NCBI GenBank assembly: GCA_947456095.1
Contig: CANGPX010000002.1
Coordinates: 1-52,605, forward strand
Length of the DNA stretch: 52,605 bases
Source: Acidimicrobiaceae bacterium
GTDB lineage: Bacteria > Actinomycetota > Acidimicrobiia > Acidimicrobiales > RAAP-2
Direction: 5' to 3'
Below the pieces are notes generated by a model. The model was given only the letters and a program-made list of their open reading frames with translations. It did not search any database and was not told the DNA's origin. Numbering within the stretch: the first letter of the stretch is position 1; each line of letters begins with the position of its first letter. Of this stretch, positions 38,268 through 46,490 are shown piece after piece. A program made the translations under genes and the position numbers.

Positions 38268-38341
38268 GCGGGTGTAGCTCAATGGTAGAGCCCCAGCCTT
38301 CCAAGCTGGCCATGCGGGTTCGATCCCCGTCACCCGCTCCA
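38268..38341 (+). tRNA. tRNA-Gly(UCC), CCA encoded
   Basis: GCGGGTG acceptor pairs with CACCCGC; anticodon arm CCAGC-CTTCCAA-GCTGG (anticodon TCC); T-loop GGTTCGATCCC; 3' TCCA. Confidence 0.95.
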
Positions 38342-38412
38342 GTTGGGCTGATCCCCGTTGAGGGGACCACCCTTTCGTATCAAAATGGTCGTGAACTACC
38401 AAGGAGGTAGTC

Positions 38413-38520
38413 ATGCCGTTTCAGTATTCACCCGAGTTTCGGCTCCATCTTTTTCGAGCGCATGCTCGCAGGCGAGCGTATTTCGTCGGGGGCTGAGGAG
38501 ATTTCCCTCAGTGTCAACTC
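38413..38520 (+). pseudogene. Frameshifted IS-transposase orfA N-terminal fragment
   Basis: AAGGAGG SD then MPFQYSPEFRLHL-[+1 T in TTTTT]-FERMLAGERISSGAEEISLSVNSL, resembling HTH orfA N-termini of IS3-type elements; truncated at about 38520. Confidence 0.55.
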
Positions 38521-38832
38521 ACTTCTGCGCGTAGTTCGGACAGGTGAATGCTTCTGGAAGTCTGTCAAGGACCTCCTCCACGGCAACTCGCACCGAGGCC
38601 CCTGTGGCCTGTTCCTTTCGCCAGTCCAAAACGAGCTTGTTTCGCTTGAGGACCTCGAGAGGTTCAGCGGCCCCACGCTTGACTTCGACGATCTCGTTGT
38701 CAGAGAGCTCCGGAGCTGGCGCGTAAGTAGGTCGTAGATTGCCAGTTGTTCTTCACTCAGTCCCTCAGTCAGCGGTCCTGCTTCTTCCTGGGTCAGCGCA
38801 TTACTGAACTGATCATTCGGCGTTTGGGGGTC
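38519..38832 (-). pseudogene. Type I restriction enzyme HsdR C-terminal fragment, frameshifted
   Basis: Reverse strand: PNDQFSNALTQEEAGPLTEGLSEEQLAIYDLLTR-[-1 at about 38718]-PAPELSDNEIVEVKRGAAEPLEVLKRNKLVLDWRKEQATGASVRVAVEEVLDRLPEAFTCPNYAQK*. Upstream frame is closed by TAG at 38833-38835. Confidence 0.75.
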
Positions 38833-39047
38833 CTAGCGGTTGATATCACGAGCCCAGGGGCGCAGATGGGGCGATTGAGGTTGCGAGCGGTCGCGAACCA
38901 AACATCGCCGTCGTCTTTGCCACGCACCACTTCAAGCACGCCAGGTCGCTGGAACTCACCAGCACACAACTTGTCGCCAAAGGAAAACCACATAAGCGAT
39001 AACATACGTTTTCAACCTTGCGGCCCAAGTTCTCCGAGGAGAATTCC

Positions 39048-40112
39048 ATGCGTACACGTGCATTTCGAACAATCGCCGCGGCTACAGCACTGGCTACGGC
39101 CGGACTGTCCAGCGAGTCATTTGGAGCCGGTCCTGCCTCGGCGACAACCACTTCGCTGGGGATAAAAGGCCCATCAATCATCGCTATCTCTGGTGCCAAC
39201 GCCTTCGTGATCAACCATAACGTCAACGGCAACGGCAGCTTCATCACTGAGTTCAACACCGCAACTGGTGCTTTGGTGCGCGTGCTTTCTGCCAAGAGCT
39301 ACGGATTCATCGATTCAGTGGCCATCGCCTTCTCCGGTGCCAACGCCTTCGTGATCAACGGCGGAGGCAACTCCGTCACCGAGTTCAACACCGCAACTGG
39401 CGCTTTGGTGCGCGTGCTTTCTGCCAAGAGCTACGGATTCAACTCGCCACATGACATCGCCATCTCCGGTGCCAACGCTTTCGTGACCAACCTCTACTGG
39501 GGCAACTCCATCACTGAGTTCGACACCACAACTGGCGCTTTGGTGCGCGTGCTTTCTGCCAAGAGCTACGGCTTCAACTATCCACAGAACATCGCTATCT
39601 CCGGTGCCAACGCCTTCGTGATCAACACCAACGGCAACTCCATCACTGAGTTCGACACCGCAACTGGTGCTCTGGTACGCGTGCTTTCGGCCAAGGGCTA
39701 CGAATTCAACTGGCCATGGCCCATCGCCATCTCCGGTGCCAACGCCTTCGTGGCCAGCCGCCACTCAGCGTCGAACAATTTCTCCATCACTGAGTTCAAC
39801 ACCGCAACTGGTGCTCTGGTACGCGTGCTTTCTGCCAAGAGCTACGGCTTCAGCTATTCACAGGACATCGCCTTCTCCGGTGCCAACGCCTTCGTAATCA
39901 ACGGCAACAGCGCCCGATACGGCAACTCCATCACTGAGTTCAACACCGCAACTGGCGCTTTGGTACGCGTATTTTCTGCCAATAGTTACGGCTTCAGCTA
40001 TCCAAAGAGCATCGCCTTCTCCGGCGCCAACGCCTTCGTGACCAACTTCGGCGGCAATTCCATCACTGAGTTCAACACCGCAACTGGGGCTTTGGTGAAG
40101 GTGCTGCGCTAG
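39048..40112 (+). CDS. Secreted seven-repeat (YncE/NHL-propeller-like) protein
   Basis: Signal peptide MRTRAFRTIAAATALATAGLSSESFGAGPASA, then seven repeats built on 'IAISGANAFVxN...NSITEFNTATGALVRVLSAKSYGF'. Confidence 0.85.
   Translation: MRTRAFRTIAAATALATAGLSSESFGAGPASATTTSLGIKGPSIIAISGANAFVINHNVNGNGSFITEFNTATGALVRVLSAKSYGFIDSVAIAFSGANAFVINGGGNSVTEFNTATGALVRVLSAKSYGFNSPHDIAISGANAFVTNLYWGNSITEFDTTTGALVRVLSAKSYGFNYPQNIAISGANAFVINTNGNSITEFDTATGALVRVLSAKGYEFNWPWPIAISGANAFVASRHSASNNFSITEFNTATGALVRVLSAKSYGFSYSQDIAFSGANAFVINGNSARYGNSITEFNTATGALVRVFSANSYGFSYPKSIAFSGANAFVTNFGGNSITEFNTATGALVKVLR
39176..40103 (+). repeat. Seven in-frame tandem repeats (132-145 bp)
   Basis: Repeated core 'atcgccatctccggtgccaacgccttcgtg...ggcaactccatcactgagttcaacaccgcaactggcgctttggtgcgcgtgctttctgccaagagctacgg' with near-identical DNA between copies. 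Confidence 0.92.
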
Positions 40113-40193
40113 CAAGCTGCTACTCCAACGGAGCAAGATCTTCTACCTCAAGGTTGCGTGTGAGCCCCAACTCCACAGTACGAACTCGGTAGA

Positions 40194-40235
40194 CAAAACA
40201 CTCCCGCGATCTTCGAAAGATCCGGGGGTGTTTTG
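40194..40235 (+). terminator. Intrinsic terminator after the repeat protein
   Basis: CAAAACACTCCCGCGATCTT-CGA-AAGATCCGGGGGTGTTTTG long imperfect stem with A/T-rich base. Confidence 0.75.
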
Positions 40236-41076
40236 CTCCACTGGGTACGTCGAAGTTGCATGCAGGAAAGTGCAGCTCGGCGCGAGACACACCACCTTGA
40301 TCGCTGGCTTGCGCTTCTCGGTCGTGCGCCACCCCGCTCCGTCGCCCAAATGCCGATGAAGGGTGGCAGGTATCAACCGCTATGGCCTCCAAAGGCCGAA
40401 TGCTGAATTCTCTCGAACGCATCGCAATGTGGGCCAGGCTAAAAGCACTGTGTTTCGACCTCGTCGCAGATCTGCACGGCTTCTCGGCGGACGATGACTA
40501 TCGCCGCCTCTTTCACGAGCGGACTCCGGCACCTGGACGACAGAAGAAGGCAGCCCAATTCGCAGATGATCCAAACACTTTTGGATAAATGAGCGCGTCC
40601 CCGGTGCATTCGAAACTGAATGGGAAGTCGGTTCCGCATTCGTTCAAGCTCTTTTTCAACCTTGGCAGACTTGTGCTCGACATCACCGTTGTTCCCATTG
40701 GTAATCAGTCACGAAGACCCGACATGGCCGGCCCAACGCAAGCATGTTCTCCGAGATACTTTGGCCACGGTCGTCGAATCTTCTCTGGCCGCCCAAACTC
40801 TCGCTCGACCGTGAGTCGTACAAGCAATTCTCGCGACAAGATCTGTACCCACCTCTGCTTCGGCAGGAAGAGGCCTGCTGGGTGGCTTCAAACCCGTATG
40901 AACATTCTGCCGAATACGAGAGGAGCCGCTCCGCTGGTGCCGTTGACTCACCAGTCCTTCAATGGCCTAGCCCCAATTCGCCAGCACCCGCTCCACGTGG
41001 GCTGAATCGCTTTTCCAGAAATGAACGCAACGGCATTGTCCGGCGTTGACGGCGAACTGTTCACTACGATTCCGAA

Positions 41077-44000
41077 ATGGACACAAACTTTCGACGCCTC
41101 AGTTTCCTCGGGCGAATTTCCCTCGTTGCACTGGTGATGCTCACCGCAGTTGTGGGGGTGGCGGTAAAAGAAGCGAATGCGCTCATCACTGCCACGAGCC
41201 AGATCACGGTGAGCCCAACAACGCAGACCCATGCCACGGGTTCTCCATTCAGCTACACCATTGCAGTGTCGTGCGCCGGTACGGCCGGTACGGCCTGTGG
41301 TCCAAATGTCACGGTCGCAGTCCCCCTCACCACGGCAACAACCCCACCAATGACTGACCCGTCATGGCGCTACGCCGCGACCTCGGCCACCGCTGGCTTT
41401 CTCACTTCTGGTCCCGAAATCATCGGCAACAACCTCGTTGTCGGGCTTTCTTCGGTCGACTTCATTGCTGGCTACAGCGGCACGATCAAATTGACGGTGA
41501 CCCCACCAAACCTCGTCACCCCGAACAACACCGTTTGGGCACTTCGGCCGACCATTGATGGAAATGGCATTCTCCCGACGAAAGCACCAACAGCAGCAGT
41601 CAGTCAAGCAACTGCAGCGCCACTCGTGTCACTGTCGAAGGCAACTGCCGACGGAGGAAGTGTTTACGAAGTTGGTAGCCCCATCACCTTCAAATTGACC
41701 GCAAAGTGCTCGAGCGCGACTTCGGGAAACCTCGAACTCGAACATGGTGAGTTGGTTGATTATCTGCCCGCTGAGCTCACCTACGTTTCTTCCACCCCAA
41801 CTGGTGCCACCTACGACTCCGTCCAGCACTCGGTGACGTGGTCATTTCCAAAGAGCGACCCAAGCGCTCTCCCGCAGGGATGCCACCCGCTTGGCGGAGG
41901 CACGAACACCTACACCGTGACGACCACTGCCCCGTTGGCGGTTCCAGCCCTCCAGCCAATTCGCAACACCGCAACCTTCGACGGCACCGGAGCTGATGCC
42001 GACAACGCAGAGGGAATCACGAGTTCAACAAGCGCACAGGTGCCAATCAATATGGTTCTCGTTCCGGGAACTGGCCCAGGACTTGGTTATGCCGCAGTGA
42101 CGAAGTCATCCCTCGCCCCAATTCCTCAAGGCGGCATCGTCACGGGGAACCAGTACGTCGGCACCTACCCGGGCCAGTGGGTCACCCCATCGGCAACGCC
42201 GACGTTCACCATTGGCGCAGCTGCTGCTTCATATCGCACCACAGTGGCCTACGCACTCGTGGGTCACTACCAGACGACCATTGTTGATCCGGTTCCTTGC
42301 CTCACCAGCGTGGTCGGAAACGTCTTCAACTCGCTGACACCAAGTGCTGCTGCCTGCAGTGATCCGGCATTCCTCACGACGATTTTTCAAGTCACCAGCG
42401 CAGGATTTGACCCAACAGTGAATGGCCTTGGTCATGCCTATGCAAGCGGTTGGCGGCCAAGCGTTCTCTACGCCGATGGATCCTCCGCTTCCCTCAACGC
42501 CACGTCGTCTGTTTCAGCCACCGCTTCGTCGGCATTTTTTGCCATTCCTGCAGGCAAGTCCGTAGCGGCCGTCACCGTGCCGCCCCATCTTTTGCTCCAG
42601 AACCGGACGCTGCAGCTCGCCATGTGGGGGTATGCCTCAGCTGAGTTGTCCAATCTGAATGCGAGCCTCAACGAACTCCACAACACTGCAGTGGCAACTC
42701 CTCAACTCTCAACTGGAGGACCGCTCACGCCGGTCAGCGCGTCGAACTCAGTGTTTACCGTGCCGAACGTCATCCAACTCGGTATCTCAAAAGCCTTTGG
42801 AACCCTCGGAGCAGCAGCAAGAGGAACAACGGAGATGACCGTTGTTGGTTCAATCAACAACCCAAACACCAACCTCAGCCATGACGTTGTCGTGAGCGAT
42901 CTCCTCCCGCTTGGATTGTCTTGGTCAAATCCAGTCGGCTCCGTCAAGGTCACTGCCACCCGTGCTGGCCAGAGCGCAACCGTTGTCCAGGCAAACGTTG
43001 AGTACCTCACCAACTACGCCGGAACGAAACGGTCACTCATTCGCATCACCGTGCCAAAGGCGACGATTTCGAGTCCCGGAGCTTGGACGCTTGCCTTTCC
43101 CTCTGGCTTTTTGCTTCTGACCACACCGAGTGCACTCGGCCTCTATCCAAATACCGACCAGATCTTCCTCAAAGGGCTTGGCGCTGCTCCACTCAATGAA
43201 GTGTGCTCAACGCCTACCCAAAGCGGTGGCGGTATCTCGACGGCAACGTATCAATCTGATAACTCAGGCGACCTGTCAGGTGATGGCTACTCGAGCGAAG
43301 CGCATTGTCAGAACTCAGCAACGCTCTCGGTCATCGGGACCGGAGCTGCATTTGCCCTTACCAAAAGCGTCCAAGGCGATCTCGATCCCTTGGCAAAAGG
43401 CGCACTTGGCGTTGGCGAAACCGGAGAGGGCGGAAGTGGAGTGTTCGTTCTCAACTGGTCAAACGTTGGATCTGACACCCTTCAACATGCGGTCATCTAC
43501 GACCTTTTGCCAACTCCAGGTGACCAAGGGGTGAGCCAAGGCCAATCGGCAGTTCCCCGTGACAGCGCGACCAATGTCGTCTTCGAAGCCACCTCAACTG
43601 GCGCAGGCGTTGAAGTTGCGTATTCAACCGCAACGAATCCCTGCCGACCAGAGGTCTTCGCCAATGCCCAAAATTCAACTTGTCTTGACGATTGGTCGAC
43701 CACCCCACCTCCTGTGCTGTCGCTCGTGACTGCTCTGCGCTTCACCGGTGCTGGCCCATATCCAAAGGGTTCTTCTTTTAGTGCAGCAATCACGGTCAAG
43801 ATGCCGAGCGATGTGATCAATCACATTGCCTGGAACAGCGCAGCCACAAACGCTTCAGACCTTTCAAACCCGTCAACCGTTACCTTGCCGGCAGAGCCAC
43901 CAAAGGTCGGCCTCGTCGCACCATCGACTCCGACAATTGAAACGGTGACTTCGGCAACAGAAATTGGCCAATTTGACTCAATCAGCGATCAGGTCACGAT

Positions 44001-45501
44001 TTCAGGGACCGGAGGAGCCCCCGGCACGCTTGAGTGGTCACTCATTGGGCCAGCAGAAGTCGTCGGGAATGCTTGTAATGATGCCGATTACTCAACGGCT
44101 CCAACCGCTGCAAGTGGCTCAGTGCCAGTAGCAGGCAATGGCACCTTGACCATTGGGCCAGCGGCAACGACTACTGGTGGTTGCTACTCGTGGGGGTATC
44201 ACCTCGTTGGAGAGAGTTACCCCAACAGTGCCGATCAGGCGCCAGGGGCTCCGGGTGAAAACACCTTGGTCACGCCCTACCCACCTCGGATTGTGACGAC
44301 TGCCTCGCAAACCTTCTCAACTGATGGTTCGGTCTCTCTTTCTGATTCCATTCAGGTCGATTCAATTTCTCTTGGCAACCCATCGCCACCAACGCCACTG
44401 AGCTGGACCTTGTCAGGTCCACGAACAGCGGCTGGGGGAACCTGCAGCGACCTCGACTGGACCACTGCTGCAACAGTTGCCTCAGGATCCATTGCACTTG
44501 TTGCCGGAGGAAATGGAACCTATGTCACGCCGACCACCCAGGTGAGCGCCCCTGGTTGCTACAGCTTCGAAACATCGCTCCCCGCAAGTGCTGGTTCTCT
44601 TGGCGTCACCAAACCGTTGGGGCTTGAGCGCGAGACCATCAATGTTGTTGCCCCAACGATTGTGACCGTGAGCTCTCAAGTGTCGGCATTGCCATGGACG
44701 GCCGTGCGTGATGAAGTCACCATCACGGGAACCCACGGAGGTTCTGGAGATCTCCACTGGCAACTGCAGGGTCCAGTGTCGATGAGTTCTGGGAGTTGTG
44801 CTGGCGTTGACTGGTCATCAGCTCCCGTCCTTGACCGTGGCACGGTGGCCATCTCTGGTGACCAGTCAACGACAACTGGACCAGCAACGCTCCATGGGCC
44901 TGGTTGCTACAGCTGGTCAGACACCTTGACCTCATCGACCTCGCCTGGCTTTCCCTCGCCGGCAATCCACGTTGCTGGATCGGCGAACGAAGTCATCACC
45001 GTTACCCCGACCACGCCAACCATGACGACCAAGGCCGCGCACAAAAGCCAACATGGAGTGACAACACTCAGTGACGCCATCACCATCAGCGGACTTGGCA
45101 GTGAGGAAAGTGGCCCGGTTCACGCCACCTACGAGTGGGATCTCGTTGGTCCTGTTGCGACGACGAATCTGTCCTGCAACAACCTCACCTGGACCGGCGC
45201 TGCAACGGTTGCCTCTGGGACCGTTGACTTGATTGGCGATGGGACAACCACTACTCGAGAGGTCCCCATCACGAACAGCGGCTGTTACAGCTTTCGCGAA
45301 CACCTCCGGCCAACGAAAAACTCTGCTGGCGTGCGCACGCAACTCGGTGAACCGCTTGAGACATTCTTTTTAGCCGCTTCTCCACTCCAGCCGCTTCCCT
45401 CCACTGGATTTAATGTTGGGGCTATGGTCTTGCTTGCCCTGCTTTCTGGCGGAGTTGGACTGGTCTTGATCGCGATTTCTCGCCGACTGCGAAGTGAGTA
45501 G
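41077..45501 (+). CDS. Large LPXTG cell-wall surface protein (1474 aa)
   Basis: Signal peptide-like MDTNFRRLSFLGRISLVALVMLTAVVGVAVKEANA; DUF11-like/fimbrial isopeptide-type repeats; four C-terminal modules ending 'GCYS[WF]'; terminal 'LPSTGFNVGAMVLLALLSGGVGLVLIAISRRLRSE'. Confidence 0.88.
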   Translation: MDTNFRRLSFLGRISLVALVMLTAVVGVAVKEANALITATSQITVSPTTQTHATGSPFSYTIAVSCAGTAGTACGPNVTVAVPLTTATTPPMTDPSWRYAATSATAGFLTSGPEIIGNNLVVGLSSVDFIAGYSGTIKLTVTPPNLVTPNNTVWALRPTIDGNGILPTKAPTAAVSQATAAPLVSLSKATADGGSVYEVGSPITFKLTAKCSSATSGNLELEHGELVDYLPAELTYVSSTPTGATYDSVQHSVTWSFPKSDPSALPQGCHPLGGGTNTYTVTTTAPLAVPALQPIRNTATFDGTGADADNAEGITSSTSAQVPINMVLVPGTGPGLGYAAVTKSSLAPIPQGGIVTGNQYVGTYPGQWVTPSATPTFTIGAAAASYRTTVAYALVGHYQTTIVDPVPCLTSVVGNVFNSLTPSAAACSDPAFLTTIFQVTSAGFDPTVNGLGHAYASGWRPSVLYADGSSASLNATSSVSATASSAFFAIPAGKSVAAVTVPPHLLLQNRTLQLAMWGYASAELSNLNASLNELHNTAVATPQLSTGGPLTPVSASNSVFTVPNVIQLGISKAFGTLGAAARGTTEMTVVGSINNPNTNLSHDVVVSDLLPLGLSWSNPVGSVKVTATRAGQSATVVQANVEYLTNYAGTKRSLIRITVPKATISSPGAWTLAFPSGFLLLTTPSALGLYPNTDQIFLKGLGAAPLNEVCSTPTQSGGGISTATYQSDNSGDLSGDGYSSEAHCQNSATLSVIGTGAAFALTKSVQGDLDPLAKGALGVGETGEGGSGVFVLNWSNVGSDTLQHAVIYDLLPTPGDQGVSQGQSAVPRDSATNVVFEATSTGAGVEVAYSTATNPCRPEVFANAQNSTCLDDWSTTPPPVLSLVTALRFTGAGPYPKGSSFSAAITVKMPSDVINHIAWNSAATNASDLSNPSTVTLPAEPPKVGLVAPSTPTIETVTSATEIGQFDSISDQVTISGTGGAPGTLEWSLIGPAEVVGNACNDADYSTAPTAASGSVPVAGNGTLTIGPAATTTGGCYSWGYHLVGESYPNSADQAPGAPGENTLVTPYPPRIVTTASQTFSTDGSVSLSDSIQVDSISLGNPSPPTPLSWTLSGPRTAAGGTCSDLDWTTAATVASGSIALVAGGNGTYVTPTTQVSAPGCYSFETSLPASAGSLGVTKPLGLERETINVVAPTIVTVSSQVSALPWTAVRDEVTITGTHGGSGDLHWQLQGPVSMSSGSCAGVDWSSAPVLDRGTVAISGDQSTTTGPATLHGPGCYSWSDTLTSSTSPGFPSPAIHVAGSANEVITVTPTTPTMTTKAAHKSQHGVTTLSDAITISGLGSEESGPVHATYEWDLVGPVATTNLSCNNLTWTGAATVASGTVDLIGDGTTTTREVPITNSGCYSFREHLRPTKNSAGVRTQLGEPLETFFLAASPLQPLPSTGFNVGAMVLLALLSGGVGLVLIAISRRLRSE
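43924..45370 (+). repeat. Four tandem ~120-aa modules
   Basis: Each carries 'W.L.GP......C....W..A...ASG......G.GT.......GCYS[WF]..L' with two conserved Cys. Confidence 0.8.
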
Positions 45502-46466
45502 TGAAAATGGAACACACGGCAACCGAAGTCGCAGACGGCGTGTTTGCCTATGTGCACCCAACGGGTGGCTGGGGCTGGTCAAACGCTGGACTCGTTGTCG
45601 CCAACGCGGAGTCAGTGCTGATCGACACCCTCTACGACCGCCCGCTCACCGAGAACATGCTGTCGACGTTTGCGCCAATGCTTTCGACGTCGCCGATTTC
45701 AACGCTCATTAATACCCACGCAAACGGTGATCACTGTTTTGGCAACAGCGTCGTGGCACTGCCTCACGTCGAGGTCATTGCTACAGCCGCCTCGGCGAAA
45801 GAATTTGATGACCTTCCTCCAGCAGTGATGGCCATGCTGGTTGAGGCTGCACGTGGCCAAGACAGCGAACTTGGTCGCTACATCGTTGACTCCTTTGGCT
45901 CTTTTGATTTCACCGGGGAACCACCTGCGACCCCAACCACCACGTTTCACGGCGCACTTGAGCGGGAAGTTGGGGGTCGAAGCTTCAAACTCAGTGAATT
46001 TGGACCCGCCCACACCAAAGGCGACCTTGTGGTGCACCTAGCAGAAGAAGGGGTGGTGTTCACTGGAGACTTGTTGTTCATTGGCGGAACCCCAATCTTG
46101 TGGGAGGGACCAGTTGAGAATTGGCTCCGAGCATGTGAGCAAATTGAAAGGTGGAACCCACAGGTCATTGTCCCGGGCCACGGACCGCTCACAGATGTTC
46201 AAGGCGTGCGCGCAGTTGCTCGCTATTTGCGTGCCGTTCAGTCAGGGTGCAAAGAGCGACACTCAAGTGGCATGACGGTTCTTGAGGCCACCACTGACTT
46301 GGACCGCTTCTTTGACGGAACTGAATTTGGCGAGTGGGGCGACCGGGAGCGCATTGCCATCTGCGTCGAGACCTGCTGGCGACACCTTGATCCCTCGCAC
46401 GAAAAGGTGTCCATCATGGAGTTGTTTGGCACCATGGCGACACTTGCGGCTCGCTACACCCGCTAG
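45501..46466 (+). CDS. MBL-fold metallo-hydrolase
   Basis: 'SVLIDTLYDRPLTENML', 'INTHANGDHCFGN', 'VVFTGDLLFIGGTPILWEGPVENWLRACEQIERW', 'VIVPGHGP'. Confidence 0.9.
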   Translation: MKMEHTATEVADGVFAYVHPTGGWGWSNAGLVVANAESVLIDTLYDRPLTENMLSTFAPMLSTSPISTLINTHANGDHCFGNSVVALPHVEVIATAASAKEFDDLPPAVMAMLVEAARGQDSELGRYIVDSFGSFDFTGEPPATPTTTFHGALEREVGGRSFKLSEFGPAHTKGDLVVHLAEEGVVFTGDLLFIGGTPILWEGPVENWLRACEQIERWNPQVIVPGHGPLTDVQGVRAVARYLRAVQSGCKERHSSGMTVLEATTDLDRFFDGTEFGEWGDRERIAICVETCWRHLDPSHEKVSIMELFGTMATLAARYTR

Positions 46467-46490
46467 TCCAACTCAGTTGGTTGCAGCGAA

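Noticed and set aside
38519-38832. Programmed frameshift in a functional restriction gene
   Set aside because: The frame is closed upstream by TAG and the methylase and helicase parts are missing; it is a remnant, not a recoded gene.
39176-40103. CRISPR-like array from regular repeats
   Set aside because: Repeats are in-frame 132-145 bp coding units with no short direct repeat/spacer pattern and no cas genes.
39048-40112. Diversity-generating retroelement target
   Set aside because: No reverse transcriptase, template repeat or Avd-like gene seen in the window; variation is spread over all repeats rather than at one C-terminal variable region.
40382-40588. 68-aa ORF MASKGRMLNSLERIAMWARLK...
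   Set aside because: No Shine-Dalgarno, no known motif, mixed codon usage; not supported as a gene.
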